A program made the position numbers and the translations under genes. Shown in pieces: positions 34,741 to 43,512 of a DNA stretch of 64,000 bases. The first letter of the stretch is position 1. Each line of letters starts with the position of its first letter. The stretch comes from Candidatus Bathyarchaeota archaeon (GTDB lineage: Archaea; Thermoproteota; Bathyarchaeia; TCS64), in the NCBI GenBank assembly GCA_026394265.1, contig JAPKYO010000012.1:31411-95410 (forward strand). The letters are read 5' to 3'. Under the pieces are notes generated by a model. That model ran no database searches. It saw only the letters and a program-made list of their open reading frames with translations, and was not told the DNA's origin.

Positions 34741-35721
34741 GTGAAGTCGATAAACTTCGTTGTCTACGCCTCCGTGATTTTCCTTCTCTCCATCACCATC
34801 GCGGGGGCATATTTCTACGAGCCCAAACTCCAATACACAATGCCGCCGTGGGTCCCGGCCCAATTCCTAAACCGGACGACGACCCTGACCCAGTGGGGCG
34901 ACCTCACAAGATACAACATCACTATAGATTGTGATCTGAGCAGCAGGACTACCAGAGCCCCGGTCATCAGCTACACTGACGCCCCGATGACCGAGGAACA
35001 GCTTAGGACGATCGCCGCCGACCTATTCGGGATGAACGCGCCCGAAAAGATAGACGATAACCCCCCAGATGGCATCTGGTTGAAGCAGACGCACCGTGAT
35101 ATTAGATTGAATGGGCAGAGAGTCGTGTACATGGCATCAGCCCTCATAGAGCCCTTCGAGATACAGGACTGGGACCAAGCGGAGGTGAGGCGCATCGCGG
35201 ACGAAGTCATCGCTTCCATGGAACCCTACTGGGGACTTCCGACCGACGCCATCCGGAGGGTGAGCTTCATCGGGCCAACAGCGTGGCATAACAGCGATAA
35301 GTGGATCATGGAGTTCTCAGTTCGCTACGTCTGGTCGGTCCAAGGGATCGACATCGTGGGAAACGGTTGTACCGTTAGTGTGTCGCACACTGGCGACGTC
35401 GTCGTGGCTATCTACAATGAGCCTGCGGTATACGTCGTCGGCGAGCAGCGAGTCACCGTGACCGAGGAGGATGCCGTGGCACACTTCATCAAGGGTCAGG
35501 GCATTAACTCGGTTCTCGGGGTCCCACGTATGATGTGTATTCCCCCGGAGACTGGAAGCGTCGTGATCAACGATGTCGGCCTCGTCTACTATCCACTCAG
35601 GTCGCCGGATGGGGATGTGGAGGAGGTTCTCGTGTACCGTATAGAGTTCGAAATGTTCTCCGGTCAAGCACTCGGGGACGAATCAGTTCTTACAGCCGTT
35701 GAATACGAGTATGCGAACTAG
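34741..35721 (+). CDS. Membrane-anchored protein of unknown function, 326 aa
   Basis: GTG start. Residues about 4-24 (INFVVYASVIFLLSITIAGA) form a signal peptide or anchor; the rest is polar and beta-rich with repeated PepSY-like stretches, for example MTEEQLRTIAADLFGMNAP and TVTEEDAVAHFIKGQGINSV. It is probably exposed at the cell surface. The sequence is less GC-rich at third positions than neighbours. No family is recognised with certainty. It is convergent with the DUF1801 gene. Confidence 0.7.
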   Translation: MKSINFVVYASVIFLLSITIAGAYFYEPKLQYTMPPWVPAQFLNRTTTLTQWGDLTRYNITIDCDLSSRTTRAPVISYTDAPMTEEQLRTIAADLFGMNAPEKIDDNPPDGIWLKQTHRDIRLNGQRVVYMASALIEPFEIQDWDQAEVRRIADEVIASMEPYWGLPTDAIRRVSFIGPTAWHNSDKWIMEFSVRYVWSVQGIDIVGNGCTVSVSHTGDVVVAIYNEPAVYVVGEQRVTVTEEDAVAHFIKGQGINSVLGVPRMMCIPPETGSVVINDVGLVYYPLRSPDGDVEEVLVYRIEFEMFSGQALGDESVLTAVEYEYAN

Positions 35722-35723
35722 GC

Positions 35724-36080
35724 CTACTTTCCGCCCTCTTCCTTGACCCGGAACTCGACTATCCTCCTGATCAGGTCGTAGGGGATCGGCTCGTCGAGTG
35801 GGAACTTTATCGAGCCCTTCCCCGACTCGTAGGGCTCCAGCTCCTTCGCGAACGCGCCAGTCGCCGAGGGGGTGGGGTAGAGCCCTATGTGGCTCTTGTG
35901 CGCGGCGAAGTAGACGAGGTTCCTCCCCAGCTTGTAGCCTGGCATCCCGTAGCTGATCCTCTCCTCCGCCCCCGGAGCCGCCTTCCTGACGATCCCCCTC
36001 ACCTTCTCCAGAATCACCCTGACATTCGGTGGGAACGAGGCGATGTACTCGTCTACCGTCTTGAACTTCTTCGACTCCAT
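35724..36080 (-). CDS. DUF1801/YdhG-like protein
   Basis: 118 aa. FKTVDEYIASFPPNVRVILE, AAPGAEERISYGMPGYKLG, LVYFAAHKSHIGLYPTP and a closing IPYDLIRRIVEFRVKE match the small YdhG/DUF1801 fold, often linked to iron or stress but uncharacterised. Two bases separate its stop from that of the convergent secreted protein. The 250-base region between this gene and 36335 is AT-richer and shows no supported gene; it holds the TATA-like ACATATACC for the next gene near 36303-36311. Confidence 0.88.
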   Translation of the reverse strand: MESKKFKTVDEYIASFPPNVRVILEKVRGIVRKAAPGAEERISYGMPGYKLGRNLVYFAAHKSHIGLYPTPSATGAFAKELEPYESGKGSIKFPLDEPIPYDLIRRIVEFRVKEEGGK

Positions 36081-36334
36081 GGTTTTCTAGCGCCAACCGT
36101 GTCTAATAAATCACGGACCACCGACGAAAAAAGGGGGTCAGGAAAATAACCCAGATAAATGACTCTTTCGAGAAAATACCCCTTATTATTTCTCCACTCG
36201 TGATCTGATCTAGTCAAAAGAAGCACATATTCGCTACCAAATAATATTTTTCTCTTATCATGGGTAGCAGGTCATAGCGACGCGTCCCCCGTACGCGAAC
36301 AGACATATACCCCAACGCGCCAGACTAGATCGCC

Positions 36335-36673
36335 TTGACCGACCAGAGCATGAAGGATATGGCGGAGATGCTACGACAGGGCGCCAAGATGCTCAGCATG
36401 AGCTGCCCGGAGTGCGGCACACCCCTCTTCCAGCTCAAAACCGGCGAAATATTCTGCCCACACGAGAAACGCGAGGTCAAGATAATAAAGGAAGGCGAGA
36501 GCTTGGAGAAGGCGAAACAGGACGCCACACTGGAGCAGACGCTACAGTCGAAGCTCCAGCTACTCCAGCAGCGGCTCGAAGCGGAGAACGACCCCGCCGA
36601 GATCAGGGAACTCGCGAAGACCATAACCGTCCTACTCGACGCCCTGAACCTGTTGAAGCCAGCGAAAGCCTAG
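36335..36673 (+). CDS. Sjogren/scleroderma autoantigen 1 (p27)-like zinc-ribbon protein
   Basis: 112 aa from TTG. The zinc site CPECGTPLFQLKTGEIFCPH lies at about residues 24-43, preceded by MAEMLRQGAKMLSMS and followed by a leucine-rich helix (LEQTLQSKLQLLQQRLEAEN). This is the layout of the Auto_anti-p27 family shared by archaea and eukaryotes, with no firm function. The stop overlaps the convergent dTMP kinase-like gene by four bases. Confidence 0.85.
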   Translation: MTDQSMKDMAEMLRQGAKMLSMSCPECGTPLFQLKTGEIFCPHEKREVKIIKEGESLEKAKQDATLEQTLQSKLQLLQQRLEAENDPAEIRELAKTITVLLDALNLLKPAKA

Positions 36674-37275
36674 AGCTTCACGCCGATGAGTTCCTCGACG
36701 AGCCTCTGCACCTCGGACTCCACCTCATCCACGGGGCGCCCCGTGTCAACCAGCCTCACCTCCCCCACCTTGGCGAAGCCGAGGTACAGGTCACGGACCC
36801 TGCTCAGGTAGTCCCTGTTCTCGAAGACCGTAAGCGTCCTCCCCGAGACCCTCATAAGGCTCCTCCCCGGGTCGACGTCGAGCAGAAGCACGAGGTCCGG
36901 CTTCAACGCGAACTTCTGCAGGTCCCTGAGCCACGCGACGTCCACGCCGGCGGCTCCTTGGTAGGCGAGCGTCGAGTGGTAGTACCTGTCGCAGACCACG
37001 GTTACACCCTGCTCAAGCGTCTGCTCGATGCGCCTGCTGTGCTCGAAGCGGTCTGCCGTGAAGAGGAGCGCCTCCGACTCGGGCTGCAGGTAGCGGTCCC
37101 CCGCCTCCGCGTAGTGGCGGATGAATCGCCCTATTCCGCCGTCGCTCGGCTCCCTCTCAAGAACGTGGTCGACGCCCTGGTCGCGTAGCTTCATACTCAG
37201 CAACTCAATCTGAGCGTCCTTAATACTCCCGTTGATGCCCTCGAAGACGATGAACCAGCCCCTAGGAGCCATCAA
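36670..37275 (-). CDS. dTMP kinase-like protein with degenerate P-loop
   Basis: 201 aa, normal Tmk length and GC-rich like the region. FIVFEGINGSIKDAQIELLS stands where Tmk has EGIDGSGKSTQ: the P-loop glycine is Ile and the Mg-binding Ser/Thr is Asp. Other motifs remain: ALLFTADRFEHSRRIEQTL, VVCDRYYHSTLAYQGAAGVD (DRY). Normal ATP-binding is doubtful, so it may be inactive, altered or regulatory. A second, AT-rich dTMP kinase gene with an intact P-loop lies 83 bases upstream on the same strand. Confidence 0.8.
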   Translation of the reverse strand: MMAPRGWFIVFEGINGSIKDAQIELLSMKLRDQGVDHVLEREPSDGGIGRFIRHYAEAGDRYLQPESEALLFTADRFEHSRRIEQTLEQGVTVVCDRYYHSTLAYQGAAGVDVAWLRDLQKFALKPDLVLLLDVDPGRSLMRVSGRTLTVFENRDYLSRVRDLYLGFAKVGEVRLVDTGRPVDEVESEVQRLVEELIGVKL

Positions 37276-37358
37276 TAGGTCAGTGATCCTTCCAATTATA
37301 AACTTTTTAAATAATTAAAATTTAATTGGATATTTATTAATTATATCTCATAAAATAT

Positions 37359-38156
37359 TTATTTATTCTCCTCTTTTTTAGAATCATTTATGCCATTTGT
37401 AAAGTAATGGAGAGGTGTTGGCGATACTCCATTATTTTTCCCAATTTTATTATCTATTAAATATTTTTTAACAATATTATATATCTCTTTTTCAATTACT
37501 TCTATATCTTTTGTACCATCAACCCGCAATATCAACATATTATTTATTTTAACTTCTTTTATTGATTTCTCTTGTTTGATTTTTTTAATATTTTGATATT
37601 CTGTTAGATCTCGAACTGTTCTTTCCAAATTAAATATTTTGTAATACACCGATCTAATATTTTCTTGTTTTGTTAAATTTTCGAAATAATTATCATCATG
37701 AATTCTTGTTTGCCCTTTTTTTAATCTTTCAAGCCCAATTTCAGGAGGTATATCTAGAAAAATAACAATATTTGGAGAAATTGCATATTTGTTTATAATC
37801 TTTAACCAATTAATATCAAGTTGAGTTTTCATACCTTTTCCTTGATAAGCTAAAGAACTAAACACATAACGATCAGAGAGAACAACAAAACCGTCTTTTA
37901 TTGAAGGAATGATTTTCTTTTTTGTATGATCCGCTCTGTCTGCAGCAAATAATAGTGCTAGAGCTTCGTCAGAAACATTTTCTTTCTTATTTAATACGTT
38001 TCGAATTAATTTTCCAATAACTAGGAAATTAGTTGGTTCTCGTGTTGAAGTCACTTTAAAATTTTCATCTATCAGTCGTTTTTCAAGTCTTTTTATTTGT
38101 TCAGTTTTACCAGAACCGTCGATCCCCTCAAAAACAATTAAACCTCCTTGGGACAT
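37359..38156 (-). CDS. tmk: dTMP kinase, AT-rich, probably acquired
   Basis: 265 aa. LIVFEGIDGSGKTEQIKRLE is a complete P-loop; EALALLFAADRADHTKKKII and VVLSDRYVFSSLAYQGKGMK are dTMP kinase lid and DRY motifs. It phosphorylates dTMP to dTDP. About 60 lysine-rich C-terminal residues exceed the usual length. Composition is unlike the rest: three lines counted within it have 21, 14 and 17 G/C of 60, against 35 of 60 in the gene after it, and codons favour A/T. The flanks 37276-37358 and 38157-38212 share the bias. Recent transfer from a low-GC archaeon is inferred. Confidence 0.92.
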   Translation of the reverse strand: MSQGGLIVFEGIDGSGKTEQIKRLEKRLIDENFKVTSTREPTNFLVIGKLIRNVLNKKENVSDEALALLFAADRADHTKKKIIPSIKDGFVVLSDRYVFSSLAYQGKGMKTQLDINWLKIINKYAISPNIVIFLDIPPEIGLERLKKGQTRIHDDNYFENLTKQENIRSVYYKIFNLERTVRDLTEYQNIKKIKQEKSIKEVKINNMLILRVDGTKDIEVIEKEIYNIVKKYLIDNKIGKNNGVSPTPLHYFTNGINDSKKEENK

Positions 38157-38212
38157 TTCGGTTCCTTCCCTGATGCGGTTAAATTATTATTGGCTGAGTT
38201 ATAACAATTAGG

Positions 38213-39355
38213 TTAGACCTGGAACTGATCCCTGCTGTAGGTCGTGAGGAACTCCGCCTTACCGTTCCTGATCAGGATCATGTCCTCGACCCTGAGGTAG
38301 TACTCCCCCTTGCTCCAGAGCTTCGGCTCCAAGCAGAACACCATACCATCCACGAGGGGCTGCGTCACATCCGGCCGGAGCCAGGGATCCTCGTGGACCT
38401 CGACGCCAATCTGGTGCCCGACCACGCCCGTCTTGAGCCTGTTCCTGAGGAAGTTGCCGTAGCCCAGCTTATCCAGCTCCCTCTCGATGAAGGGGTAGAA
38501 GTCGCATAGGCGCGTTATCTGGCCCCCGACGGCGTCCCCCGCCTGCACGACTGCGAGCTGGAGCGCCTGGTACGCCTGCAGTATGTCCTGGCGGGGCTGC
38601 CCGTAGTAGAGGCTCCTCCCCCAGTCGCTGCAGTAGCCGTCGACGACGAGGCCGAAGTCGAAGGCGATGCTCGTCCCCTTGACGAGTCCCGCCTCCTTGG
38701 GGTAGATGAACGGGTCATCCGCTGGGATGGTCCCCGTCTTGAGGTAGCCGCCCGTCGGCGGGAAGCTCGCGTCCGACGCGCCGAGCCCCTTACCCATCAT
38801 CTCCATCATTATCTGCAGGTTCCTCTGCGTCAGCCCCTCGACGATGCGTGGCGCGATGACGCCCATGACCGACTCCGTGACCTCCGCCGCCCTCTTCAGC
38901 TTCGCCAACTCCTCGGGCTCCTTTATCATCCTGATGCTGTCGAGGAGTCCCTCGGCTACGCGGAACCGGGACCCGGCGCACGCCTTCGCCACGTCGAGGC
39001 TCGTGCTCCCCCAGCAGAAGTCGCCTATGGCGACGCGCCCCGGCTTGACGCCGAGGTCCGCCACGATCTTCTTGACGACGTCCCCGTAGGGCTGAGCCTT
39101 CTCGGCGACGCGTGCGTCCTTTATCCACGTCTTCTGCGCGTGGCTCTGGTTCTCGGGGTTGAGGGTGAGGACGGGCTCCCCGCTGCGGGGGACGAAGACG
39201 TTGTCCTGCGGGTAGAGGAGGTCCCTGCCTCGGCGCCACTCAATGTTGATGCCGGTGAGGTACTGGAGGTCCGGGCTGCCCCCGTAGACGATGAGGTCAA
39301 GACCCTGCTCCTCCATCTTCGCCTGAAGTCCGGTGAGCCGCCTCTTAAAATCCAT
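38213..39355 (-). CDS. M24 family metallopeptidase (Xaa-Pro aminopeptidase-like)
   Basis: 380 aa. The creatinase N domain comes first (MDFKRRLTGLQAKMEEQGLD), then the pita-bread fold. Metal ligands are visible in SIAFDFGLVVDGYCSDWGRS (two Asp), HQIGVEVHEDPWL (His) and FCLEPKLW (Glu); the last Glu is in LRVEDMILI. It cleaves N-terminal residues before proline or a related bond. It follows the AcnX gene pair by 51 bases on the same strand, so it may be read through from the mevalonate operon. Confidence 0.9.
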   Translation of the reverse strand: MDFKRRLTGLQAKMEEQGLDLIVYGGSPDLQYLTGINIEWRRGRDLLYPQDNVFVPRSGEPVLTLNPENQSHAQKTWIKDARVAEKAQPYGDVVKKIVADLGVKPGRVAIGDFCWGSTSLDVAKACAGSRFRVAEGLLDSIRMIKEPEELAKLKRAAEVTESVMGVIAPRIVEGLTQRNLQIMMEMMGKGLGASDASFPPTGGYLKTGTIPADDPFIYPKEAGLVKGTSIAFDFGLVVDGYCSDWGRSLYYGQPRQDILQAYQALQLAVVQAGDAVGGQITRLCDFYPFIERELDKLGYGNFLRNRLKTGVVGHQIGVEVHEDPWLRPDVTQPLVDGMVFCLEPKLWSKGEYYLRVEDMILIRNGKAEFLTTYSRDQFQV

Positions 39356-39406
39356 ATTGAATCTACAGTGGCGTCAGGCGATAAATCGGTTGCCCCTCAA
39401 ACAGGG

Positions 39407-39805
39407 CTAGATGGACTCGACGAGCCCCTCGTCGCCGACGACGCGTAGCCTCATACCCGTCTTCAGGGTCTTCAGTGGGTCCCCGTCGAGCTTGTCCACG
39501 AGTGGGTTGCTCGATATGACGCAGCCCGTGGCGAGGATCGCCTCAGTCTCCACGTTGATGATGGCTACCGGGGCGGTGCCCTGCTTCTTCATCCTGTAGA
39601 TGACGTAGCTGCCGACGGTGCTCCCCTTCCCCGTGGGGAAGACGAAGACCTTGCCCGTGATGCACTCGCCGCATAGGGCGTGCCCCGGCTCGGTGATGAT
39701 GCCCGTGTCGGGGTCGACGCCTCCGTAGAAGCTGACGGGGTCCCTGCTGACGAGCGCCTCGCCCTCGGCGATGCCGCCGACTACCTTGCGCCCCCTGAGA
39801 ATCAC
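39407..39805 (-). CDS. Phosphomevalonate dehydratase small subunit (AcnX swivel domain)
   Basis: 132 aa from GTG 39805. ILRGRKVVGGIAEGEALVSR, SFYGGVDPDTGIITEPGHAL and FPTGKGSTVGSYVIYRMKKQ define the AcnX swivelling domain. With the large subunit it dehydrates mevalonate 5-phosphate to trans-anhydromevalonate 5-phosphate. The GTG overlaps the large-subunit stop (GTGA), a translationally coupled pair. Sequence further upstream in this frame is not family-like. Confidence 0.93.
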   Translation of the reverse strand: MILRGRKVVGGIAEGEALVSRDPVSFYGGVDPDTGIITEPGHALCGECITGKVFVFPTGKGSTVGSYVIYRMKKQGTAPVAIINVETEAILATGCVISSNPLVDKLDGDPLKTLKTGMRLRVVGDEGLVESI

Positions 39806-40992
39806 TTCAGAGCCTCCTTCACCAGCTCCCCCGCGGTGCCCATCCTCGTCTTGAGCCCCATGTTGACGCTGTACTGCGCGCCCTTGAAGCTGTTCAGCGC
39901 GACCTCCTTCCACCCCATCTCCTTCAGCGGGGCGACGACCATGCAGGTGTCCACGTAGACCCTGCCGCCGGCGTCCTCTATCTGGCCCACGTAGCCCTTC
40001 CTCTCCGCCTCGGCGTAGACGCCGCGGCTCGTGAAGACCCAGAGCTTCCCCCCGACCTCCTTACCCTTGCAGAGGCCCGCGACTTCCCCTACCTCGTGCA
40101 CGCTGCAGTGTGGGCAACCGATACAGGTGACGGGGTCGGCGAGTTCGCACGTGAACTTCTCCCGCGCATCCTTGAGGTCCTTCTCGGTGACCGTGACCTT
40201 CTCCACCTCCCTGAGGTGGGGCTTGACCTTCTCCGCCTCGGGCGTGACTCCCTCGCCGTGCCAGAGGGCTACTCCCCCGCTCGTGGCGAGCGCAGCACCA
40301 AGAGTCTTCAGCGACTCAAGACCCGGCTTCCCCAGCCCCCTGAAGTATGGGACCGTCGTACCCACCAGCTTCCCCGTGACATATCCGAGGGCGCTGTAGT
40401 CGAGGGGGTCCGTGAGCTTCGCCTCGACCTCCACCAGCTTCCCGGGGAGCCTGTTCTCGTCGAGCCTGTACTCGTAGAGGGGGGTGAGACCCGTGATGGC
40501 GCTCGCTATCGTGGTCGGACCCGACTCCCTGTTCGTCCGGGCGCCGATGACGGAGTTCGAGTAACAGATCGCCGACGACTCCGCCCACGCTATCTGTGCG
40601 CCGAACCTCGGGACGTGCCCAACTAGGTAGGGTGTGCAGGTGCACGTCGGCTCGATGCCAAGTGCCTCGAATGCGCGTATGACCCTGAGCTGACCGTCGG
40701 CGAACTTCTCGGGGACATCCATCTCCCGCCACCGCGCCATGTCCATCCCCGCCGGGTTGAGCGTCGCGCGCACCTTCGCCCGGGCGCCCAGCTTCGCCTG
40801 ATCCTCAAGCCACTCAAGCCCCGCGTCGCCTAGGTTCTTGTAGCTAACACCGGAGACGTGCGCGCCCTCCACGGGCACCAGCTTCTCCGCCCCGAAGACC
40901 TCGCCCAACGCTACCAGCAGCTCAAGCGACTTCGCCACGCCGACGCCGTACTCGCCGTCGAGCATACGCTCCTCCTCCCTCGACAGGTACAA
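39802..40992 (-). CDS. Phosphomevalonate dehydratase large subunit (AcnX catalytic)
   Basis: 396 aa. AESSAICYSNSVIGARTNRE, CIGCPHCSVHEVGEVAGLCK and VYVDTCMVVAP supply the cysteines for the Fe-S cluster of the AcnX aconitase-like fold, and KVRATLNPAGMDMARW is family typical. Together with the small subunit and the UbiD enzyme 48 bases upstream it builds the archaeal mevalonate branch to isopentenyl phosphate for membrane lipids. Order in the operon: 109-aa protein, UbiD, AcnX large, AcnX small. Confidence 0.94.
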   Translation of the reverse strand: MYLSREEERMLDGEYGVGVAKSLELLVALGEVFGAEKLVPVEGAHVSGVSYKNLGDAGLEWLEDQAKLGARAKVRATLNPAGMDMARWREMDVPEKFADGQLRVIRAFEALGIEPTCTCTPYLVGHVPRFGAQIAWAESSAICYSNSVIGARTNRESGPTTIASAITGLTPLYEYRLDENRLPGKLVEVEAKLTDPLDYSALGYVTGKLVGTTVPYFRGLGKPGLESLKTLGAALATSGGVALWHGEGVTPEAEKVKPHLREVEKVTVTEKDLKDAREKFTCELADPVTCIGCPHCSVHEVGEVAGLCKGKEVGGKLWVFTSRGVYAEAERKGYVGQIEDAGGRVYVDTCMVVAPLKEMGWKEVALNSFKGAQYSVNMGLKTRMGTAGELVKEALK

Positions 40993-41040
40993 GGGTAATC
41001 ACAGAAACAGGAAAACCGGGAGATAAAAGGTGTCCCCCGG

Positions 41041-42381
41041 CTATTCGTACTTGTCGAGTATCTTCTTGACGCGGTCGGTGACGGTTATCTCGGCTTTCAT
41101 GAATTTCTCCTTTGGCTTGCCGAGGGGGGGCGTGGCGTCGAAGCCGACCTTGCACCCGAGCTCCGTCTGCTGATCCGCGGTGGGATCGAGGCTGCTGACG
41201 CGGACGCCGGGGACGATGAGGAGGTCCTCGTCGCCCTTGAAACGCGTCGCCATCGCCCACTCGACCTCCTGCATGTTCGTCGGGTCGATGTCGCCATCAA
41301 CCACGACGGCGTGCTTGAGGCTTGGATGCGCCGCGAACATGGCCATGAGGACGTTCTTCGGGTCCCCCTCCCTGACCTTGTCGAATGAGACGACGCAGTG
41401 AAGCCAACCGTTACCACCGAGGGTCATGTTGACGCCCTTCACCGTGGGAACGATGTTCATGCAGTACTCCCAGATGCGCACCTCGGGCGGCATCCCCATC
41501 AGCAGCATGTGCTCCGACCCCGCAGGGAGAAGCGCCTGATACATGTAGTCCCGACGATGCATGACGCCGACCACCTCGACGATGGGCTGCTTCCTCTTCA
41601 CGTCGAATGTCCCCGAGAGGTCCACGAAAGGTCCCTCATCAACGTCTTCGTCGAGCCTTATCCGGCACTCCAACACGAGCTCCGCGTCCGCTGGAGCCAA
41701 CGCGTCAACGTGCGGGCACTTCACAAGCTTCAGCGAGCCACCAAGCAGGTTGTTCGCCACGTCGTACTCGCAGACCCCCCAGTTGACGGGGGAACTTGCC
41801 GCGAGCAGTACCGCCGGGTGGAGCCCTATGCTCACGCAGCAGTCAAGCGTCTTCACCCCCGCCTGCCTTGCGAGCTGCGTCAATCTGTGAAGATGCCTTG
41901 GCACGATCCTGATAGTCATCCTCTGCGGGTCCAACACCATGAGCCTGTGGAAACTCACGTTCTCCACCTTACCATCAGTGCTCTTCGCGTAGAGTATTCC
42001 CGAGGTGATGAAGGGGCCCGGGTCGCCCTTGAAGTGGGTGAGAACCGGTATCTTCGTCAGGTCGCCCTCCTCAACGACCTCCATGACGGGACCCTTTGCA
42101 ACGATCTCGCATTTCTTAGGGCTCTTTATCGCCTGCTGCAGGCGCGGGTAGAGGTCCTTAGCCTCCACCCCGAGACCCTGAAGGATGCGTGCACGCGTCC
42201 CGCAGACGCCGCCGACGACCTTCACGTCGTAGCCGTCAACCTTCTCGAATAGAAGCGCCTTACCGGCGTCGAACCTCTGCAGCGCCGCCGCGATCTCCAG
42301 CTTCGCGCTCAGTGGCTCCTTGATCTTTATGATGTCGTTATCCTTCTCCAGTTGCTTCAGGAATGTTCTGAGGTCGCTCAA
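41041..42381 (-). CDS. UbiD-family decarboxylase (anhydromevalonate phosphate decarboxylase)
   Basis: 446 aa. NVSFHRLMVLDPQRMTIRIV and RHLHRLTQLARQAG are prenyl-FMN-binding stretches; ELVLECRIRLDEDVDEGPFV carries the Glu-Arg-Glu/Asp catalytic network. UbiD enzymes decarboxylate unsaturated acids using prenylated FMN made by UbiX (not in the window). Linkage to AcnX identifies it as the enzyme converting trans-anhydromevalonate 5-phosphate to isopentenyl phosphate. Start overlaps the 109-aa gene by ATGA. Confidence 0.93.
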   Translation of the reverse strand: MSDLRTFLKQLEKDNDIIKIKEPLSAKLEIAAALQRFDAGKALLFEKVDGYDVKVVGGVCGTRARILQGLGVEAKDLYPRLQQAIKSPKKCEIVAKGPVMEVVEEGDLTKIPVLTHFKGDPGPFITSGILYAKSTDGKVENVSFHRLMVLDPQRMTIRIVPRHLHRLTQLARQAGVKTLDCCVSIGLHPAVLLAASSPVNWGVCEYDVANNLLGGSLKLVKCPHVDALAPADAELVLECRIRLDEDVDEGPFVDLSGTFDVKRKQPIVEVVGVMHRRDYMYQALLPAGSEHMLLMGMPPEVRIWEYCMNIVPTVKGVNMTLGGNGWLHCVVSFDKVREGDPKNVLMAMFAAHPSLKHAVVVDGDIDPTNMQEVEWAMATRFKGDEDLLIVPGVRVSSLDPTADQQTELGCKVGFDATPPLGKPKEKFMKAEITVTDRVKKILDKYE

Positions 42382-42707
42382 CTCTTCTCCTCCATAACGC
42401 GCCTAGTCAGGTCGAGCAGCGTCTTCCCGACCGCCTCCGAGTAGCCCTGAGACAGGTGGGTCGAGACCAGCGACATCTTCCCCGACTTCGCCGAGATGTG
42501 TGTCCCGAGCATCCTGCCGAGGAGCTGATCCCTGTCCCCGAGGAGCTGCGACGACGCCATCCCGGGGAGCGTCGCAGTCGTGGAGCCGAGCTTCGGCTCA
42601 GCCCCCTCCCAGAACAGCGCGAGGACGGCGTTCTCAAGCTCAAGCACCCCGCAGTGGAGCGTCTTGCCCTCCAGCTCCGCTTCGCAGACCCTGAAAGCTA
42701 GGCTCAT
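42378..42707 (-). CDS. Conserved small protein, possibly proteasome-assembly-chaperone-like
   Basis: 109 aa from ATG 42707; the open frame continues upstream but is not conserved-looking. FRVCEAELEGKTLHCGVLEL, TATLPGMASSQLLGDRDQLL and MLGTHISAKSGKMSLVSTHL give an alpha-beta pattern reminiscent of PAC3/PAC4 proteasome assembly chaperones, which is only a tentative resemblance. It is first in the UbiD/AcnX operon and overlaps ubiD by four bases. The ATG lies 68 bases from the divergent phosphoesterase start. Confidence 0.65.
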   Translation of the reverse strand: MSLAFRVCEAELEGKTLHCGVLELENAVLALFWEGAEPKLGSTTATLPGMASSQLLGDRDQLLGRMLGTHISAKSGKMSLVSTHLSQGYSEAVGKTLLDLTRRVMEEKS

Positions 42708-42774
42708 TACCCGGAAATACCCGCAGCATGAGTTAAGCCTATCCCACACAGCGCCGAGTACACTTCGACACCCG

Positions 42775-43458
42775 TTGAAGGTCCTCGTCGTCTCCGACGT
42801 CCACAGCAACCTCGCCGCCCTCGACGCGGTTCTCGACGACGCGGGCCCCTGCGACGCCGCCGTCTCCGCGGGCGACACAGTCGGCTACGGCCCCCACCCC
42901 GAGGAGTGCGTCGACAGGCTCTACTTCAAGGGCTTCAGATGCGCCAAGGGCAACCACGACAACGCCGTAGCCACAGAGGAGACCGACTGGTTCAACGACG
43001 ACGCACAGGACGCCATCAGGATCAACCGTGGGCAACTATCGGCGGCGAGCATCAGGTGGCTCGGCTCACTCCCAACGGAGCTGAAGCTTGAGCTGGGCGG
43101 GCTGAAGATCGCCGTCTACCACGGTAGCCCGACGCAGCCCCTCACCAGTTATGTATACCCCGGCGACGCCGAGGCCCACGCCGACCGCTTCCTAGCCCAA
43201 GCCGGCGCCGACGTGCTCATCCTCGGCCACACACACGTACCCTACAGGGTCGAGAGGGGCGGACGCCTCATGCTAAACCCCGGCTCCGTCGGCCAGCCAC
43301 GCGACGGCGACCCACGCGCCAGCTACCTACTCCTAGAAACAAGCCCCCCAGGGGTCGAACATCGGCGGATCGAGTACAGCATAGACGCCACCGCCGAGGC
43401 GATAGACGCCGCGGGGCTCCCACACAGGTTCGCAACACGCCTATACCGGGGTACTTAG
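42775..43458 (+). CDS. YfcE-like metallophosphoesterase
   Basis: 227 aa from TTG 42775; the frame continues upstream into the divergent gene but the conserved fold starts here. KVLVVSDVHSNLAALDAVLD, SAGDTVGYGPHPEECVD, CAKGNHDNAV, VYHGSP and LILGHTHVPY are the complete metal-binding set of the calcineurin-like YfcE/MJ0936 group. It is a cytoplasmic phosphodiesterase or phosphatase of unknown substrate. TATA-like GAGTTAAGC lies near 42730-42738. aglB follows 55 bases later. Confidence 0.88.
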   Translation: MKVLVVSDVHSNLAALDAVLDDAGPCDAAVSAGDTVGYGPHPEECVDRLYFKGFRCAKGNHDNAVATEETDWFNDDAQDAIRINRGQLSAASIRWLGSLPTELKLELGGLKIAVYHGSPTQPLTSYVYPGDAEAHADRFLAQAGADVLILGHTHVPYRVERGGRLMLNPGSVGQPRDGDPRASYLLLETSPPGVEHRRIEYSIDATAEAIDAAGLPHRFATRLYRGT

Positions 43459-43512
43459 CCCCGGTGATAGCTACTTAAATAAAAGCGAAACCACCCTAAT
43501 GGTTGACAACCC

